Shown one piece after another: positions 1-9,762 of a DNA stretch of 64,000 nt. The stretch lies in the NCBI GenBank assembly GCA_963966185.1, contig CAWZYM010000067.1:1-64000 (forward strand), read 5' to 3'. The position numbers were made by a program, and so were the translations under genes. Every line of letters begins with the position of its first letter. Position 1 is the first letter of the stretch. The notes beneath the pieces are model-generated. The model searched no databases, was not told the origin of the DNA, and saw only the letters and a program-made list of their open reading frames with translations. The stretch comes from Rhabditoides inermis (taxonomy: Eukaryota > Nematoda > Chromadorea > Rhabditida > Rhabditidae).

Positions 1-1060
1 TGCACAAACTCTCCGGTTACGGTATCGGAAACGGTCTAATAAATTGGCTCGGCAGCTATCTCTCTAATCGCTCTTTTAAAGTTATGTGCGGCTCAAAATT
101 TTCTGAATCTTTCGCATACCCTTCTGGCGTTCCTCAAGGGAGCGTATTAGGGCCTCTTTTGTTCGTAGTCTTCATTAATGACTTACCATCGAAGATATCC
201 TCGGAGGTAGTACTTTATGCAGACGACGCAAAATTCTTTCGTACGATCAGGGAGCCTATGATCGACTTTCATGAGTTTAAAGTGGACATGGTACACTTCT
301 CGTACTGGTCACATGACTGGGAGATGGAAGTGTCTGTGCCCAAGAGTCGTCACCTGTCCTTGGTCAGCGCCCACGACTGTCCACTGAGACTGAATGGCGT
401 GAGACTGAGCAGGTAGAAGATTCTATCCCCGATCTTGGCATTCTTATGACGCCAAATCTTGACTTTCGCAGCCACATTGATGTCAAAGTCGGTCGCGCAA
501 CTGCAACTGCGTGCGCTGTCGCTTATCCAAATATCTCTACTTATGCGTATTTATTTAGTACATACGTCCGTCCAATCTTAGAATACGGCTCTATCGTCTG
601 GTCTCCTCACACCTTAGAGCAGATCAACAAAATTGAGTCTGTTCTAGGAAACTTCACTCGAATCACTCTTCACAAACTTGGCTATAATTATTTCAGTATT
701 CCCTATCTAGATCGCCTTGCTATGTTTGGTATGAATTCACTTCAGTACCGTCGCACTGAACTGAACTTGATCTTATTTTCTGTTTCAGGGTTTTGCGTGG
801 TATGGAGGGTCCCGAGTTGCGAGCCCTGTTCACTGTCCAACCGGGCAGAGGCAGACGCAAGAACTCGCTCCAACTGCGTAGAACGGCTACGTATAATAGT
901 GTAGTACACAATAAGTTTGTCTCGCGCGTGGTTCGCGTGTGGAATCAGCTTCCTGACTGCATAGTCACCCACGGGTCACTAGCTTCTTTCAAATCTGCGC
1001 TCAGCGGTTTTGACCTTGGCGCAATTTGCGAGTTCAGGCATCATGAGCACTCTGGCTAGC
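1..1060 (+). pseudogene. LINE (non-LTR retrotransposon) reverse transcriptase fragment, frameshifted
   Basis: The 3' part of a non-LTR retrotransposon polymerase, already open at the window edge. From base 3 the reading frame shows the RT block '[20 protein letters not shown]' followed by the catalytic 'LYADDAKFF' box, ending at a stop near 416. The protein continues in another frame from about 412 to 790 with the typical post-RT region (FSTYVRPILEYGSIVWSP). A third frame from 793 to 1059 gives the C-terminal motif 'VVRVWNQLPDCIV' plus 'SFKSAL', common to CR1, L2 and Jockey type elements. Two frameshifts and probably a small deletion near 779-793 make it non-functional. The 5' end lies outside the window. 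I cannot name the clade from this fragment. The RT call is secure; the break points are approximate. Confidence 0.9.
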
Positions 1061-2273
1061 TGGCACTCTCTATCTCTCTCTTCCTCCTCATCCCCCTCAA
1101 AAATTGGCTGTTCACCCGATTGAGATGCCGGCAACGTATACAACGCGTGGCAACAGTGGCAGAAATGGAAGGGGAGGGGTAAGACAGCAGCGTGCGCAGA
1201 CGCATAAGAAAATGGCAACACTACACAGTAAGCACATGAGATCAAGGAGAAGAACGACACGGTAATAGGCAGTACATGTGTGGGCTAAACAGCGGGCTGC
1301 ACAACACAGTAAAGCGGGAACTGTACGGTTTCAAGCGAGCGAAGAGCAGCGCGCACAATGCGGGCGCAACACCGCGGTCACTGAGAATACAAGATACTCC
1401 ACGGGTGTGATTGGGTATGTACGTATCAGAATCGCGGATCAATAAGGGGCACAATGCTAGAGCGGGCGCATCGTCAAGTCAAAATGTTGGCACACTGCGT
1501 CGAAATGACCTCGGAAAAGCGGGCGCAGTACGATGCAGACACATCATACGGTACAGTTCGGCTCCATTAGGGACATGGCGTGGAAACCCGACACTGCGTG
1601 CATGACCCGACGCGCGTTCGCTGATTTGCGGAGGCGTACGCGTCGCATTTACCAGGTTAAATAAATTAAAGTCACGAGCTCACGCGGTCCCAGGTTCAAT
1701 TTCTTTCGCGGCCACTAAGTTTTGCTAAATATCTGAATCCGAACACTACGACCGAGCCGCTACGAAAGCCAAGCGTACACAAAAACACGGCTCAAACTGG
1801 CGAACCGAACAGAAACAAGGGGTGCAGCGCGAACAAGCAGGAAAAGCGTCGGATGCACGGTAATAAAACGATATGACAAAGTATTGGTTAGAGTGCAAGC
1901 GTGCAGGGTAGGGGCTCACACAACAGGGAGCAGCGCATGGGAAACCACCCACTACAGCTCTACCACCCACTATGCTACGCGCGCGAAGACAGCACGAGAA
2001 CAACACTGGCAATGTGAGGTCGACTAGCGACCAACAAAAACCACACAAGTGGCACAAAACACACAGAAAACATAGGTTTGAGGCTTGGCAGCGACAGTCC
2101 CGACATCGGCGAACCTCCAGCGAACAACGAACCGCATCTGCAAAACATACTATTAAGTTTATATAGTTACTATCAGTCTCACTTTCATCTATATGAGGCA
2201 TCAAGACAATTGACCAGATGCGATGAGAAGGATAGTCAAGGACGATCAGAGAAAAAGTTGATATATTGAAACG
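1061..2273. other. No gene seen
   Basis: Sequence of mixed composition after the LINE fragment. Open frames here, the longest on the minus strand at 1746-2294, show no splice structure and no family motif. I see no tRNA, repeat array or clear regulatory site. Confidence 0.5.
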
Positions 2274-2650
2274 ATTCTCTTTCGAAAAGTACACGAGTAA
2301 AGAGGAGTGGTTTGTTTTGATCTAATTCAACAAAAGCACATGCATAAAATCTCTTCGCAGCTGACTAAAATTTCAAAACAAACCTGCTCTTTCGAACGAT
2401 GTTTTAAAACTCTAATTGTTTTCTTGTTAGCATGTTGAGTTCAGGTATTCAGGATATGTTAATCCCAACAAGTAACTTGCAACAAAATGTATGACACGAT
2501 TATAGTGCATACTATATTTTTCATCGATCAGAAAGAGCAGGTTTGTTTTGAAATTTTAGTCAGCTGCGAAGAGATTTTATGCATGTGCTTTTGTTGAATT
2601 AGATCAAAACAAACCACTCCTCTTTACTCGTGTACTTTTCGAAAGAGAAT
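2274..2650. mobile_element. Foldback (hairpin) element, family F1, copy 1
   Basis: Two 120-base arms, 2274-2393 and 2531-2650, are exact reverse complements of each other by eye, separated by a 137-base AT-rich loop. The inner arm ends read CTGCTCTTTC / GAAAGAGCAG. There is no coding capacity. A second, diverged element with the same inner-arm sequence lies at 16607-17097, so this is a repeat family, best described as a foldback MITE. The near-perfect arms suggest recent insertion or gene conversion between arms. A target-site duplication could not be defined. Confidence 0.85.
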
Positions 2651-3039
2651 GGATGTCCTTTTCTCAAATTTCGAAGAAATTGTTTTTCAGGTTGATGTGC
2701 CGAACATGTTATGTATACATATTCGAAACTTTAGAAAACGTATCCTGAATATGGAAACGCACTGCTTTGTCGAATCGCTCGTGCGCCTGCCAATGCCAGT
2801 CTCTCATTGACACGCGCTATTTCGCGTCTCTCTCTCTTACCCACTCACTCCGCTCCGCACACTCCCCTCCCCCCACAGTTTTCGCGCCAAAACTGGGGCG
2901 GTGGCCTGGACGGCGAGCCGACACGAGAGTGGGTGAACGAAGGGCGGGGCATGCGCTCAGCCAATCAGAGTGCGCACGCAAGAGAGCCGAGCGACCAATG
3001 AGCGCAAAGTGCAGTGGGCGGAGCTTACGTGATGCACAC

Positions 3040-3073
<34 letters not shown>

Positions 3074-3566
3074 GCCGTCGTAAACACGTTTAGTGGCAAA
3101 GCGGGAGAGAGCAAGAGAGGGCGGTTTTTGGATGCCGCAACCGATATTGGTTTCACGAATCATACTCATAGGTCTTACAAAGTGATATTCTAACAAATAA
3201 CGCACACTAATTAAGTATATTGTATTAGAATAGAGAAATCGTGTGTGCCTTGGGAGTGGCGTGTTGCGCGCGTCACAGCTCAAAACAAACGGGCGCCGCT
3301 GCGCGCCGCCCCTAATGGATACTATCAGCGTCACGCTTCTTACAACTACTCCTACTGCACCGCACTTCCCACAACTACTCCCCTGCAATACGTCTATTTA
3401 ACATACAACACGCCTACCTATCACAAACCATACTGTCCCACTCTGCTCGCTCACCTCGAGTAGACAGTCCGTGCACTCCATCATACGTATCGTGGTTCGA
3501 AACCACCCACAATCCTCCAGATTTGACTAACATGTTCACTCTTCAGTTAACATGCCTCCCAGCTAA
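2651..3566. other. No gene seen; short GCC/GTC trinucleotide run
   Basis: Contains a CpG-rich stretch at about 2860-3010 and a trinucleotide run of (GTC)3(GCC)n at 3038-3080. The run produces spurious poly-Arg and poly-Gly frames. No exon-like structure or conserved motif was recognised. Confidence 0.5.
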
Positions 3567-3761
3567 CAAGGAGTGTAGTTTAGGACACAGAAGCCAATTG
3601 TGACCAAACTGTTATCAGAGGTACCCTAGGGGGTCCTCATTCGAATTCCGTTTTCAAATCCACATGACCGGCTCTGATACGTTTGTTACGTTACTTTTTT
3701 TTATTTTGTACAGGAGCCTGTTTTGGGCGCTCCTATCCACCTCTGCGGCGGTTCGAAACCG

Positions 3762-3835
3762 AGCCGTCGTGGTATAGTGGTGAGCGATCCGGCCTGCCAA
3801 GCACGAGTCCCGGGTTCGAAACCTCTCCCGAGTTT
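3762..3835 (+). repeat. tRNA-Gly(GCC)-like sequence in left arm (degenerate)
   Basis: Contains TGGTATAGTGGTGAG, an excellent pol III A box, an anticodon-loop-like CCTGCCAA (anticodon GCC), and the B-box core GGTTCGAAACC in the right order and spacing. The D stem, anticodon stem and T stem do not pair well (the 3' half of the T stem reads CCTCT). This is therefore a tRNA-derived relic rather than a working tRNA. Confidence 0.65.
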
Positions 3836-3945
3836 TTTTGTGTTACTTTATTGTTTATTGATTGATTGATCAGCTGATCTTTTCGAAAATGTTTTATCAG
3901 TTTCTCTCTTTTGTGTGCTGTCTTTTTTGACATTTTTTGTCATGA

Positions 3946-4382
3946 TTGTTATTGCCCGCGTCCTTGGATCGCTGTGCAAGCAGTTCGGAGTGGACAACTC
4001 GAACTGCTCGCGTGAGGAGACGAAGTTGGCTGGTGAGATCGCTACCTTGTTGGAAATGGCGGCGTCGGGAGAGACCGAGTGGTCGTGGTCGTCACCTGGT
4101 CGTCACCTGTGGCAAGAGCCACATCATGACGAAGGAGCACATGGTGCAGTGGCTGGAGAAGTGCGTACACGCGAGGGGATTGCCGACGAAGAAGCTGCTC
4201 CTCGTCGACTCGTGGTCGTCGTTCAAGGATCACGCGACCATCCAGGGAACCGTGCCCCAGGGGCATGAGTTGGAGGTTAGGAACATTCCAGGGGGCGCGA
4301 CAGCGATAATCCAGCCTCTGGACGTCTTCTTTTTCCGTCCCTTCAAGGGTATGGTCCGTCGGATCACTTCCTACGTGCAGGT

Positions 4383-4455
<73 letters not shown>

Positions 4456-4836
4456 CTCTCTTGCTCTCTTGCTCTCTTGCTCACTCTCCATTACCCCCGC
4501 CCACATAGTCTATGTCCACTCATACAAATGTTGCAGCACAACGCCCTGCCGTTCAAGATGCATCAGAGGGACAACCTGCTGTTGATCTACTCGCTCGTCT
4601 TCGACCAGTTCCGCGCCCCTGTGTTCCGTGACTTCCTCATCTACCCGTGGCATGCTGCCGGGTATCTCCCTCACCACCCTGGCCCCTTCCAGACTCCCGT
4701 AGAGGTATGCTTCCCTCGTAGCCTTGATGCCTGCTCTGTGAGGCGTTGCAAAGAACACTCTTTCATCACCTGTGCCCACTGTGACAAGAGGTTCTGCTTC
4801 ACCCACTTCGTGGTGAAGTATCACAACCACATCTAG
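3946..4836 (+). pseudogene. DDE superfamily transposase, C-terminal half only
   Basis: The readable region begins at about residue 50 with LVVTCGKSHIMTKEHM. It continues through LLLVDSWSSFKDH and IPGGATAIIQPLDVFFFRPF, the second catalytic Asp block and the 'PLDV' motif of pogo/Tigger-like DDE transposases common in nematodes. After a CT-rich insertion it resumes with HNALPFKMHQRDNLLL and DFLIYPWHAAGY. It ends with a Cys/His-rich tail (C-x4-C ... C-x2-C ... H-x4-H) before the stop at 4836. The DNA-binding N-terminus and the first catalytic Asp region are missing, so it should not transpose by itself. The piece 4381-4536 has GT...AG ends and is a 156-base intron that happens to keep the frame open. 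Another frame at 3960-4090 may hold a displaced upstream fragment. Confidence 0.75.
4385..4452. repeat. (CT)n microsatellite inside the transposase intron
   Basis: A pure CT dinucleotide run of about 68 bases, followed by degenerate CTTG repeats. It sits within the proposed intron 4381-4536. Confidence 0.9.
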
Positions 4837-4981
4837 ATGTGGTAGTGATACGGTTGTTGTTAATCTATAAGTTGTGCGTGTCTAATTTGTGATAACTTAT
4901 TATTGTGAGTTGTTTGTTGTTTTTAAATGATTTTATGAATGAAAACTTTGATAAAAACTTCTGCAAAATTTGTTAAACAAA

Positions 4982-5055
4982 AAAACTCGGGAGAGGTTTC
5001 GAACCCGGGACTCGTGCTTGGCAGGCCGGATCGCTCACCACTATACCACGACGGC
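4982..5055 (-). repeat. tRNA-Gly(GCC)-like sequence in right arm (degenerate)
   Basis: Mirror-image copy of the tRNA-like segment at 3762-3835, read on the minus strand, with the same A box, GCC loop and B box and the same stem defects. It lies inside the right inverted repeat. Confidence 0.65.
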
Positions 5056-5251
5056 TCGGTTTCGAACCGCCGCAGAGGTGGATAGGAGCGCCCAAAACAG
5101 GTTCTTGTACAAAATAAAACGTAACGTAACAAACGTATCAGAGCCGATCATGTGGATTTGAAAACGGAATTCGAATGAGGACCCCCTAGGGTACCTCTGA
5201 TAACAGTTTGGTCACAATTGGCTTCTGTGTCCTAAACTACACTCCTTGTAA

Positions 5252-5810
5252 GTGCACAGCAATATATACAGCAATACAGTTAAGTGCACTGCCATGTGCA
5301 TGTATAAAACGATATGGAATCTGGATTGCGATTTCGGTCACGTGCCATCACCATCGCTCACGCCGCTGCCGCCTCTATCGGACACACCGATAATCGACAT
5401 CCAAGTCCAAATGTAGTCTCCCCATTCACATTCTAATTCACCAACGATCCCAGTCCTATCGTCATCCTAAGGACAAGGCAATGAGATAGAGATCCACATA
5501 GTTCCTCAGTATTCCAGTCATGGGTCATCTTTATCCAGCTGACGCCGAAACATCACTGACTGAGCGCGCTCTCACCTCATCACTCCCGAGCTCATACTCC
5601 TAGCGGTAAGTATCTTCCAACAACTCCCGAAATGTTTTGCGAAATGCCTTGCAACTACGAACGATATCAGAATAGCCTCCAACAACTACCTTATTTCTTG
5701 ATTAAAAAAAACTAAAATCAAGTAATAATCATGTAAATGACGCGAGAAGACAGTTCTTTCCGACGTTCCGTCCGAAGGAAGCACTCCAATTTCAATGACG
5801 CACACTCAAC
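5252..5810. other. No gene seen
   Basis: Unique sequence between the transposon and the next minus-strand gene. Probably the downstream region of that gene. No repeat or exon recognised. Confidence 0.4.
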
Positions 5811-6549
5811 TCACCAGTCTCGGCCGCGTCCTCCGTTTCCTTCTCCTTTCCTTGCTCGTCCGGGCTGCGACTGCCCGCCCCCTCCAGTCCCACGCTCATC
5901 CGCTTCTTCTTGGCCGTCTCCACAGCAGGCACAGCGGACGCCGCCGCCTTCCCAATGTTGGCACACCAGGGGAGGCTGCACATCCACTACACTACCCGCC
6001 TCGGACACAGGCGGCCCTCGCCTCGCACCACCTAGAACATGAAGTTACTCTACTAACTGTATCATTATAAAATGTTTACCACACTCACGGGCGGGCACGG
6101 GCAGCGACAGACACGTCTTCACCACGTTCAGGTTGCTCAGGTTGAGCTTGCGCTGGGTCTGCTGCGAGACTGCGACGACGACGCCAGCGGGAACTCGCGT
6201 GTCCGGAGTGTCCTACAACAGCATCTCTCGCATCTAGTCTCTCTAACATCACTAGTCCCTCCAACCAGTCCAACTCACAGCGAGCGGGGCGCGGCTCCAG
6301 CTTCGGTGGGCCGAGGGCGCTGGCCGTCGGCTGCTGGCTGCCGCCCGGTAGAAGTCGTAGTTGATCTTGTTCGACAGCTTCTGCAACAGAAACAACTCAA
6401 CGGATTTAATCGATATTCAAGGAATAAGGAATCTGAACTGACATGTGTGATCTTCTCGATGTCCTCGCTGTCCTCCTTCCAGCGCTCCTCTTGTGCGGGA
6501 GCGCCTTCTTCGCGCCCGGCTCGTTCTTGCCCTTATCCTGCTCCTCCAT
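5811..6549 (-). CDS. Unrecognised multi-exon protein (partial model, 5' end unresolved)
   Basis: A likely minus-strand gene with three well-behaved exons. Plus coordinates are 6279-6380 (begins KLSNKINYDFYRAA), 6089-6212 (begins DTPDTRVPAGVVVAV, then RKLNLSNLNVVKTC) and 5811-6031. They join in frame and end at a TGA at 5811. The last exon is Gly/Arg-rich and holds VCQHWEGGGVRCACCGDG, a possible zinc-binding cluster. An upstream exon at about 6443-6510 encodes acidic EERWKEDSEDIEKITH in the matching frame. The ATG at 6549 (MEEQDKGKNEPG) is in a different frame, so the true start is unresolved and may lie further upstream. I do not recognise the family, and the function is unknown. Confidence 0.45.
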
Positions 6550-6659
6550 CTTCGTACGTCTGACAATGTATCATTACAATAATAGTCCAGGAAAACACTG
6601 ATCAATAGATCAATACAACCCACTTACTCCAACAAAAACATCTAATTCACTCACCCGTG

Positions 6660-7935
6660 TCCGTGTGTGAGATGCATCTCTCCATCATCCCTCTCCTGTG
6701 TGGGTGTGGGAAGGAAGCCAGGGCAATGCGAACATCCTACAACCAAGAAAAATTAAAATCAAACAATCAACGCGAGGGGCAAATCGCTTTTTTCAGAGTC
6801 ATTCGTCAACTACATGTGAGTATGTTATTAGTGAATACGCGCTTCGACCAGACATCCAACCACATATCGAGCCCCACACCCGCGGGGGTCGGACGGGTGT
6901 GGGATATGTGGGGGACGCGAGTGTAGGTTGTGACAGCAACGGGATCGAAAGATGGTCATTCTGGTAGGACTTGCTCAAGGTCCATCCTGTATCGACCATC
7001 CTCCCCCGTCACGTCTACCAGACTTCTCCTCATGCCATTGTATTTCGAGCTGGTCGAGATTTCACTACGCGCACTACTCTTGCGAAATCCGTACTAGAAC
7101 GAAGGAATCTTCGAATGCGCCGGAACACATAAATGACATCGCAACTTATCTTGTGTGCGAAAAAAAATCGAGAGGAGAAACAAGCAGATCGACCCGGCCA
7201 ACATGAAACTTGAGGCCGCAGCAGTGGGTGCCTGAAAAGGGGCGATAATGAATAACGTACAGTGAACAACTTCAACAAAGTAACTTACGAAAACAGAAAG
7301 ACAGCAAAACAACCACACCGCGCGAGGAACGCGTGAAAATGACGAGGATGATCGAGTGATGAGACCAATAACCGGAGATCAAAAGATGATGCAATGACGT
7401 TGATGATTGAGACGGGTGGTGAGTTTGCAGTACAAGACAGTACTAGTACAAGTGGAGCTTGAAAGGAAAACAGTGAAACGCCAACAGTTTGAAATATTCA
7501 AATGAGGACAGATCCATGTGAGCCATGAAAACGTTCGAGAAACACAGAGGTTGCTGGAACGGCACGATTTCCGCGACGTGGCATGCGAGCAACGGAGGGG
7601 CGGAGCTATAGAGGGGGCGTGCCGACAACTTGGCAAGCTAACGGCACTTTGTTCGAACCACGGCGGAATTCCCAAAATTTGGCACTCAGAAACATATCGT
7701 AGAGTTATTAACAATTACTCATTCAAATAATCTATTATGTAACACTTTATTGCAACGTAACAATAACAACACTTGAGATCATCTGGATGTGAGGAGATCA
7801 TCTAGATGTGCGTAAGGACTGCTGACTTGACAGCCTCACACGTGGAATGTTTCGGCGAGGAGTGCACACATGGCATTGAGAATCGAGTCGGTCCTGAATC
7901 GAATAGTTGACTCCTGTTGACTTTGGATAACCTGC
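6660..7935. other. No confirmed gene
   Basis: A possible minus-strand exon lies at 6660-6735, with splice-like borders on both sides, and may be a 5' exon of the gene at 5811-6549. The remainder is unique sequence with open frames at 7379-7714 that lack supporting splice sites or motifs. Confidence 0.35.
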
Positions 7936-9487
7936 TTACTTTGCGTATATCCTCTCGATCACAGTGGACTGGCGATCGAATCCCGACAGCAGACATACAC
8001 CCTGCATCGCACCGACTCCCACCAGAACCTGAACAATAACACTATCCCCCTTCATTCCCTTACGCTCTCTTACCTGGTACTCGCCGAAATCACACGACTC
8101 AAACGAAGGAAACTGCTGGAAGAACTCTCGACGCGCACGCCCCTCCCCTTCACGCTCCGCCCACGCAGACAGACGCGAAGGGCAGACAGGAAGCGAGAGG
8201 CGTCGGGATTGTGCATGGAGGCGACATCGCACAGTGAGAGGTGTCTGTCGGGAGGGCGGGAGGGAGAGGAGCACACAAGCAGGGGAAGACGAAGGAGGGA
8301 ACACACCCTCTCCGATGCTCGAGCGCACGCGAGCCGGCACAACACCCTGCAAGCGGGTGGATGGAGTGAGAGGGCACACACTCACCTCTCGGTCACACCA
8401 CTCCGCATCAATGACGAGTTGCGTGCGGCCGCGCCACACTGCGCTCTTCCCAACACACACACCACAGACAACGACTCGTGGGCACTGCAATCATACCACC
8501 TCATCCACCCCCTCTCCCCCCCTCTCTTCACTCACCATATACTCTGTCTCCTTTCCTCGCAATTCTTCCCTAGCAGCGCAAATCGTGTGTCCATAAGAGG
8601 AATAGTGTGACAGCTCAGCACACTGTAAAGCGGAAGACAAACTCAAATCTAGGCCTAGAGTTTGCCTCAGAAACACCTCAGATTTGTATCTGAGGGTCGG
8701 AAAGTGGGTCAGATTTTGCTTCAGATTTTGCCTCAGATTGTCTCCCCAGCCTCAGAAAAAGGGTCAGATTGTTGCTTGCCGCCAAAAGGTGGCGAATTTG
8801 AGATTGGTCTCGCAGCGAATTTGTGGGTCCTTGGCGCGCTTTTCTGAACCTGGACGGTGTGCTGACTGGCAAAATGCCCGTTACCATGTCCCCAATTTCG
8901 CAGTGGGACAAATCGAGATTTGGCCTCTTTCGGCGCGAAGCAACAATCTGACCCTATTTCTGAGGCTGGTGAAACAATCTGAGGCAAAATCTGAGGCAAA
9001 TATGACCCAAAATCTGAACCTGTTTCTGACACTCAGATACAAATCTGAGGCTGTTTCTGACCCTAGGATTTGAGTCTGTCCGCTACTTGACGCATCATAA
9101 TTCTATCCACTCCTCTCAACTTACCCTTCTTTGCTCGTTTCATTCTGCACTCGCACACTGCACACCACCTAAAAAGACACATTCTCTCTATCTCTCTCTC
9201 TCCTGCACTTCCTCTCATCTACACTCACCCATTCCTCGATAGTCCAGCACCATTCTGCATTGCACTCTATCCCCGCTCGTTCCACTCTCGACTCGCTTCG
9301 CACCTCACACGACAGCACCTCCAACCACCCAGTCTCTTCCCTCTTCCCTCCTTCCTCTACTCACATCGGCGAGGTATGGTGTAGGCGTCTTTTCATCGGC
9401 GACTGATCCGATCACTCGGGAGAGGACAGCCCGTTTCGAATCTATCCGGGCCTCCAATGCAGACAGGTCCGCATCCAACCTCTCCAT
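7936..9487 (-). CDS. Unrecognised 220-residue protein, six exons
   Basis: The proposed exons are 9365-9487, 9229-9318, 8536-8622, 8386-8484, 8074-8244 and 7936-8028. All introns lie between whole codons and the sum is 221 codons including the stop TAA. The start ATG at 9487 gives MERLDADLSALEARIDSKRA, a short helical, probably coiled-coil segment. The middle is Cys-rich (CPRVVVCGVC). The C-terminus reads FFQQFPSFESCDFGEY and ends FDRQSTVIERIYAK. I cannot assign a family. The start lies only 276 bases downstream of the Prp3 stop on the same strand, a spacing that would fit a nematode operon. A foldback element (8643-9078) occupies its second intron. In exon 5 an alternative frame (SLCDVASMHNPDASRFL) also looks protein-like, so that exon could contain a small extra intron. 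Confidence 0.5.
8643..9078. mobile_element. Foldback-like element, family F2, in an intron
   Basis: Imperfect inverted repeat: the left part, about 8643-8790, reads CTCAGATTTGTATCTGAGG and then repeats of CAGATTTTGCxTCAGATT. The right part, about 8925-9078, returns the same blocks in reverse (ACTCAGATACAAATCTGAGG). Short direct repeats of TCAGATT/AATCTGA occur inside each arm. Non-coding, MITE-like. It lies between exons of the gene at 7936-9487. Confidence 0.7.
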
Positions 9488-9762
9488 CTCAAACACAACG
9501 CCATACCCCTTCCAGGCCCCTTTCGCCCTGTCCGGCCGATCAGGCCCCTCATCATAAATAGCGTATGGTCACAACCAGTAATCATCACACCACCAAACAA
9601 GAAAACACTAACCGAGTAACCGTAGATTTTATTACCAAATTAACGTCAACAGGCATACAAAACGGCTTGAAATGAAAACAAGAACACAGTCATATAAATA
9701 CTAGATCAACATCGAAGGGAGAGAACGTGGAATAGAAGACTGAATGAGTGCACAAAAGGGGT

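Larger units (their letters stand above)
3567..5248 (+). mobile_element. DNA transposon with ~270-bp inverted terminal repeats containing a tRNA-Gly-like sequence
   Basis: The left arm, about 3567-3839, and the right arm, about 4977-5248, are near-perfect inverted copies. The outer ends read CAAGGAGTG... and ...CACTCCTTG. The trinucleotide TAA flanks both ends (3564-3566 and 5249-5251), consistent with a 3-bp target duplication, or a TA duplication with a shared A. Each arm carries a tRNA-like segment with A-box and B-box motifs. Between the arms lies a partial DDE transposase. Composite structure is the striking point: long inverted ends carrying pol III promoter-like sequence. The TIRs are seen directly; the superfamily (pogo/Tc1-like by the transposase) is inferred. 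Confidence 0.8.

Noticed and set aside
1746..2294. 182-codon Cys-rich minus-strand frame
   Set aside because: No splice sites, no family motif, and it runs into the F1 hairpin arm.
3762..3835. Functional tRNA-Gly gene
   Set aside because: D, anticodon and T stems do not pair, and the same sequence is part of a transposon terminal repeat.
7802..7913. Extra last exon for the gene at 7936-9487
   Set aside because: It would need a 26-base intron, too small for splicing. The in-frame TAA at 7936 is a simpler end.
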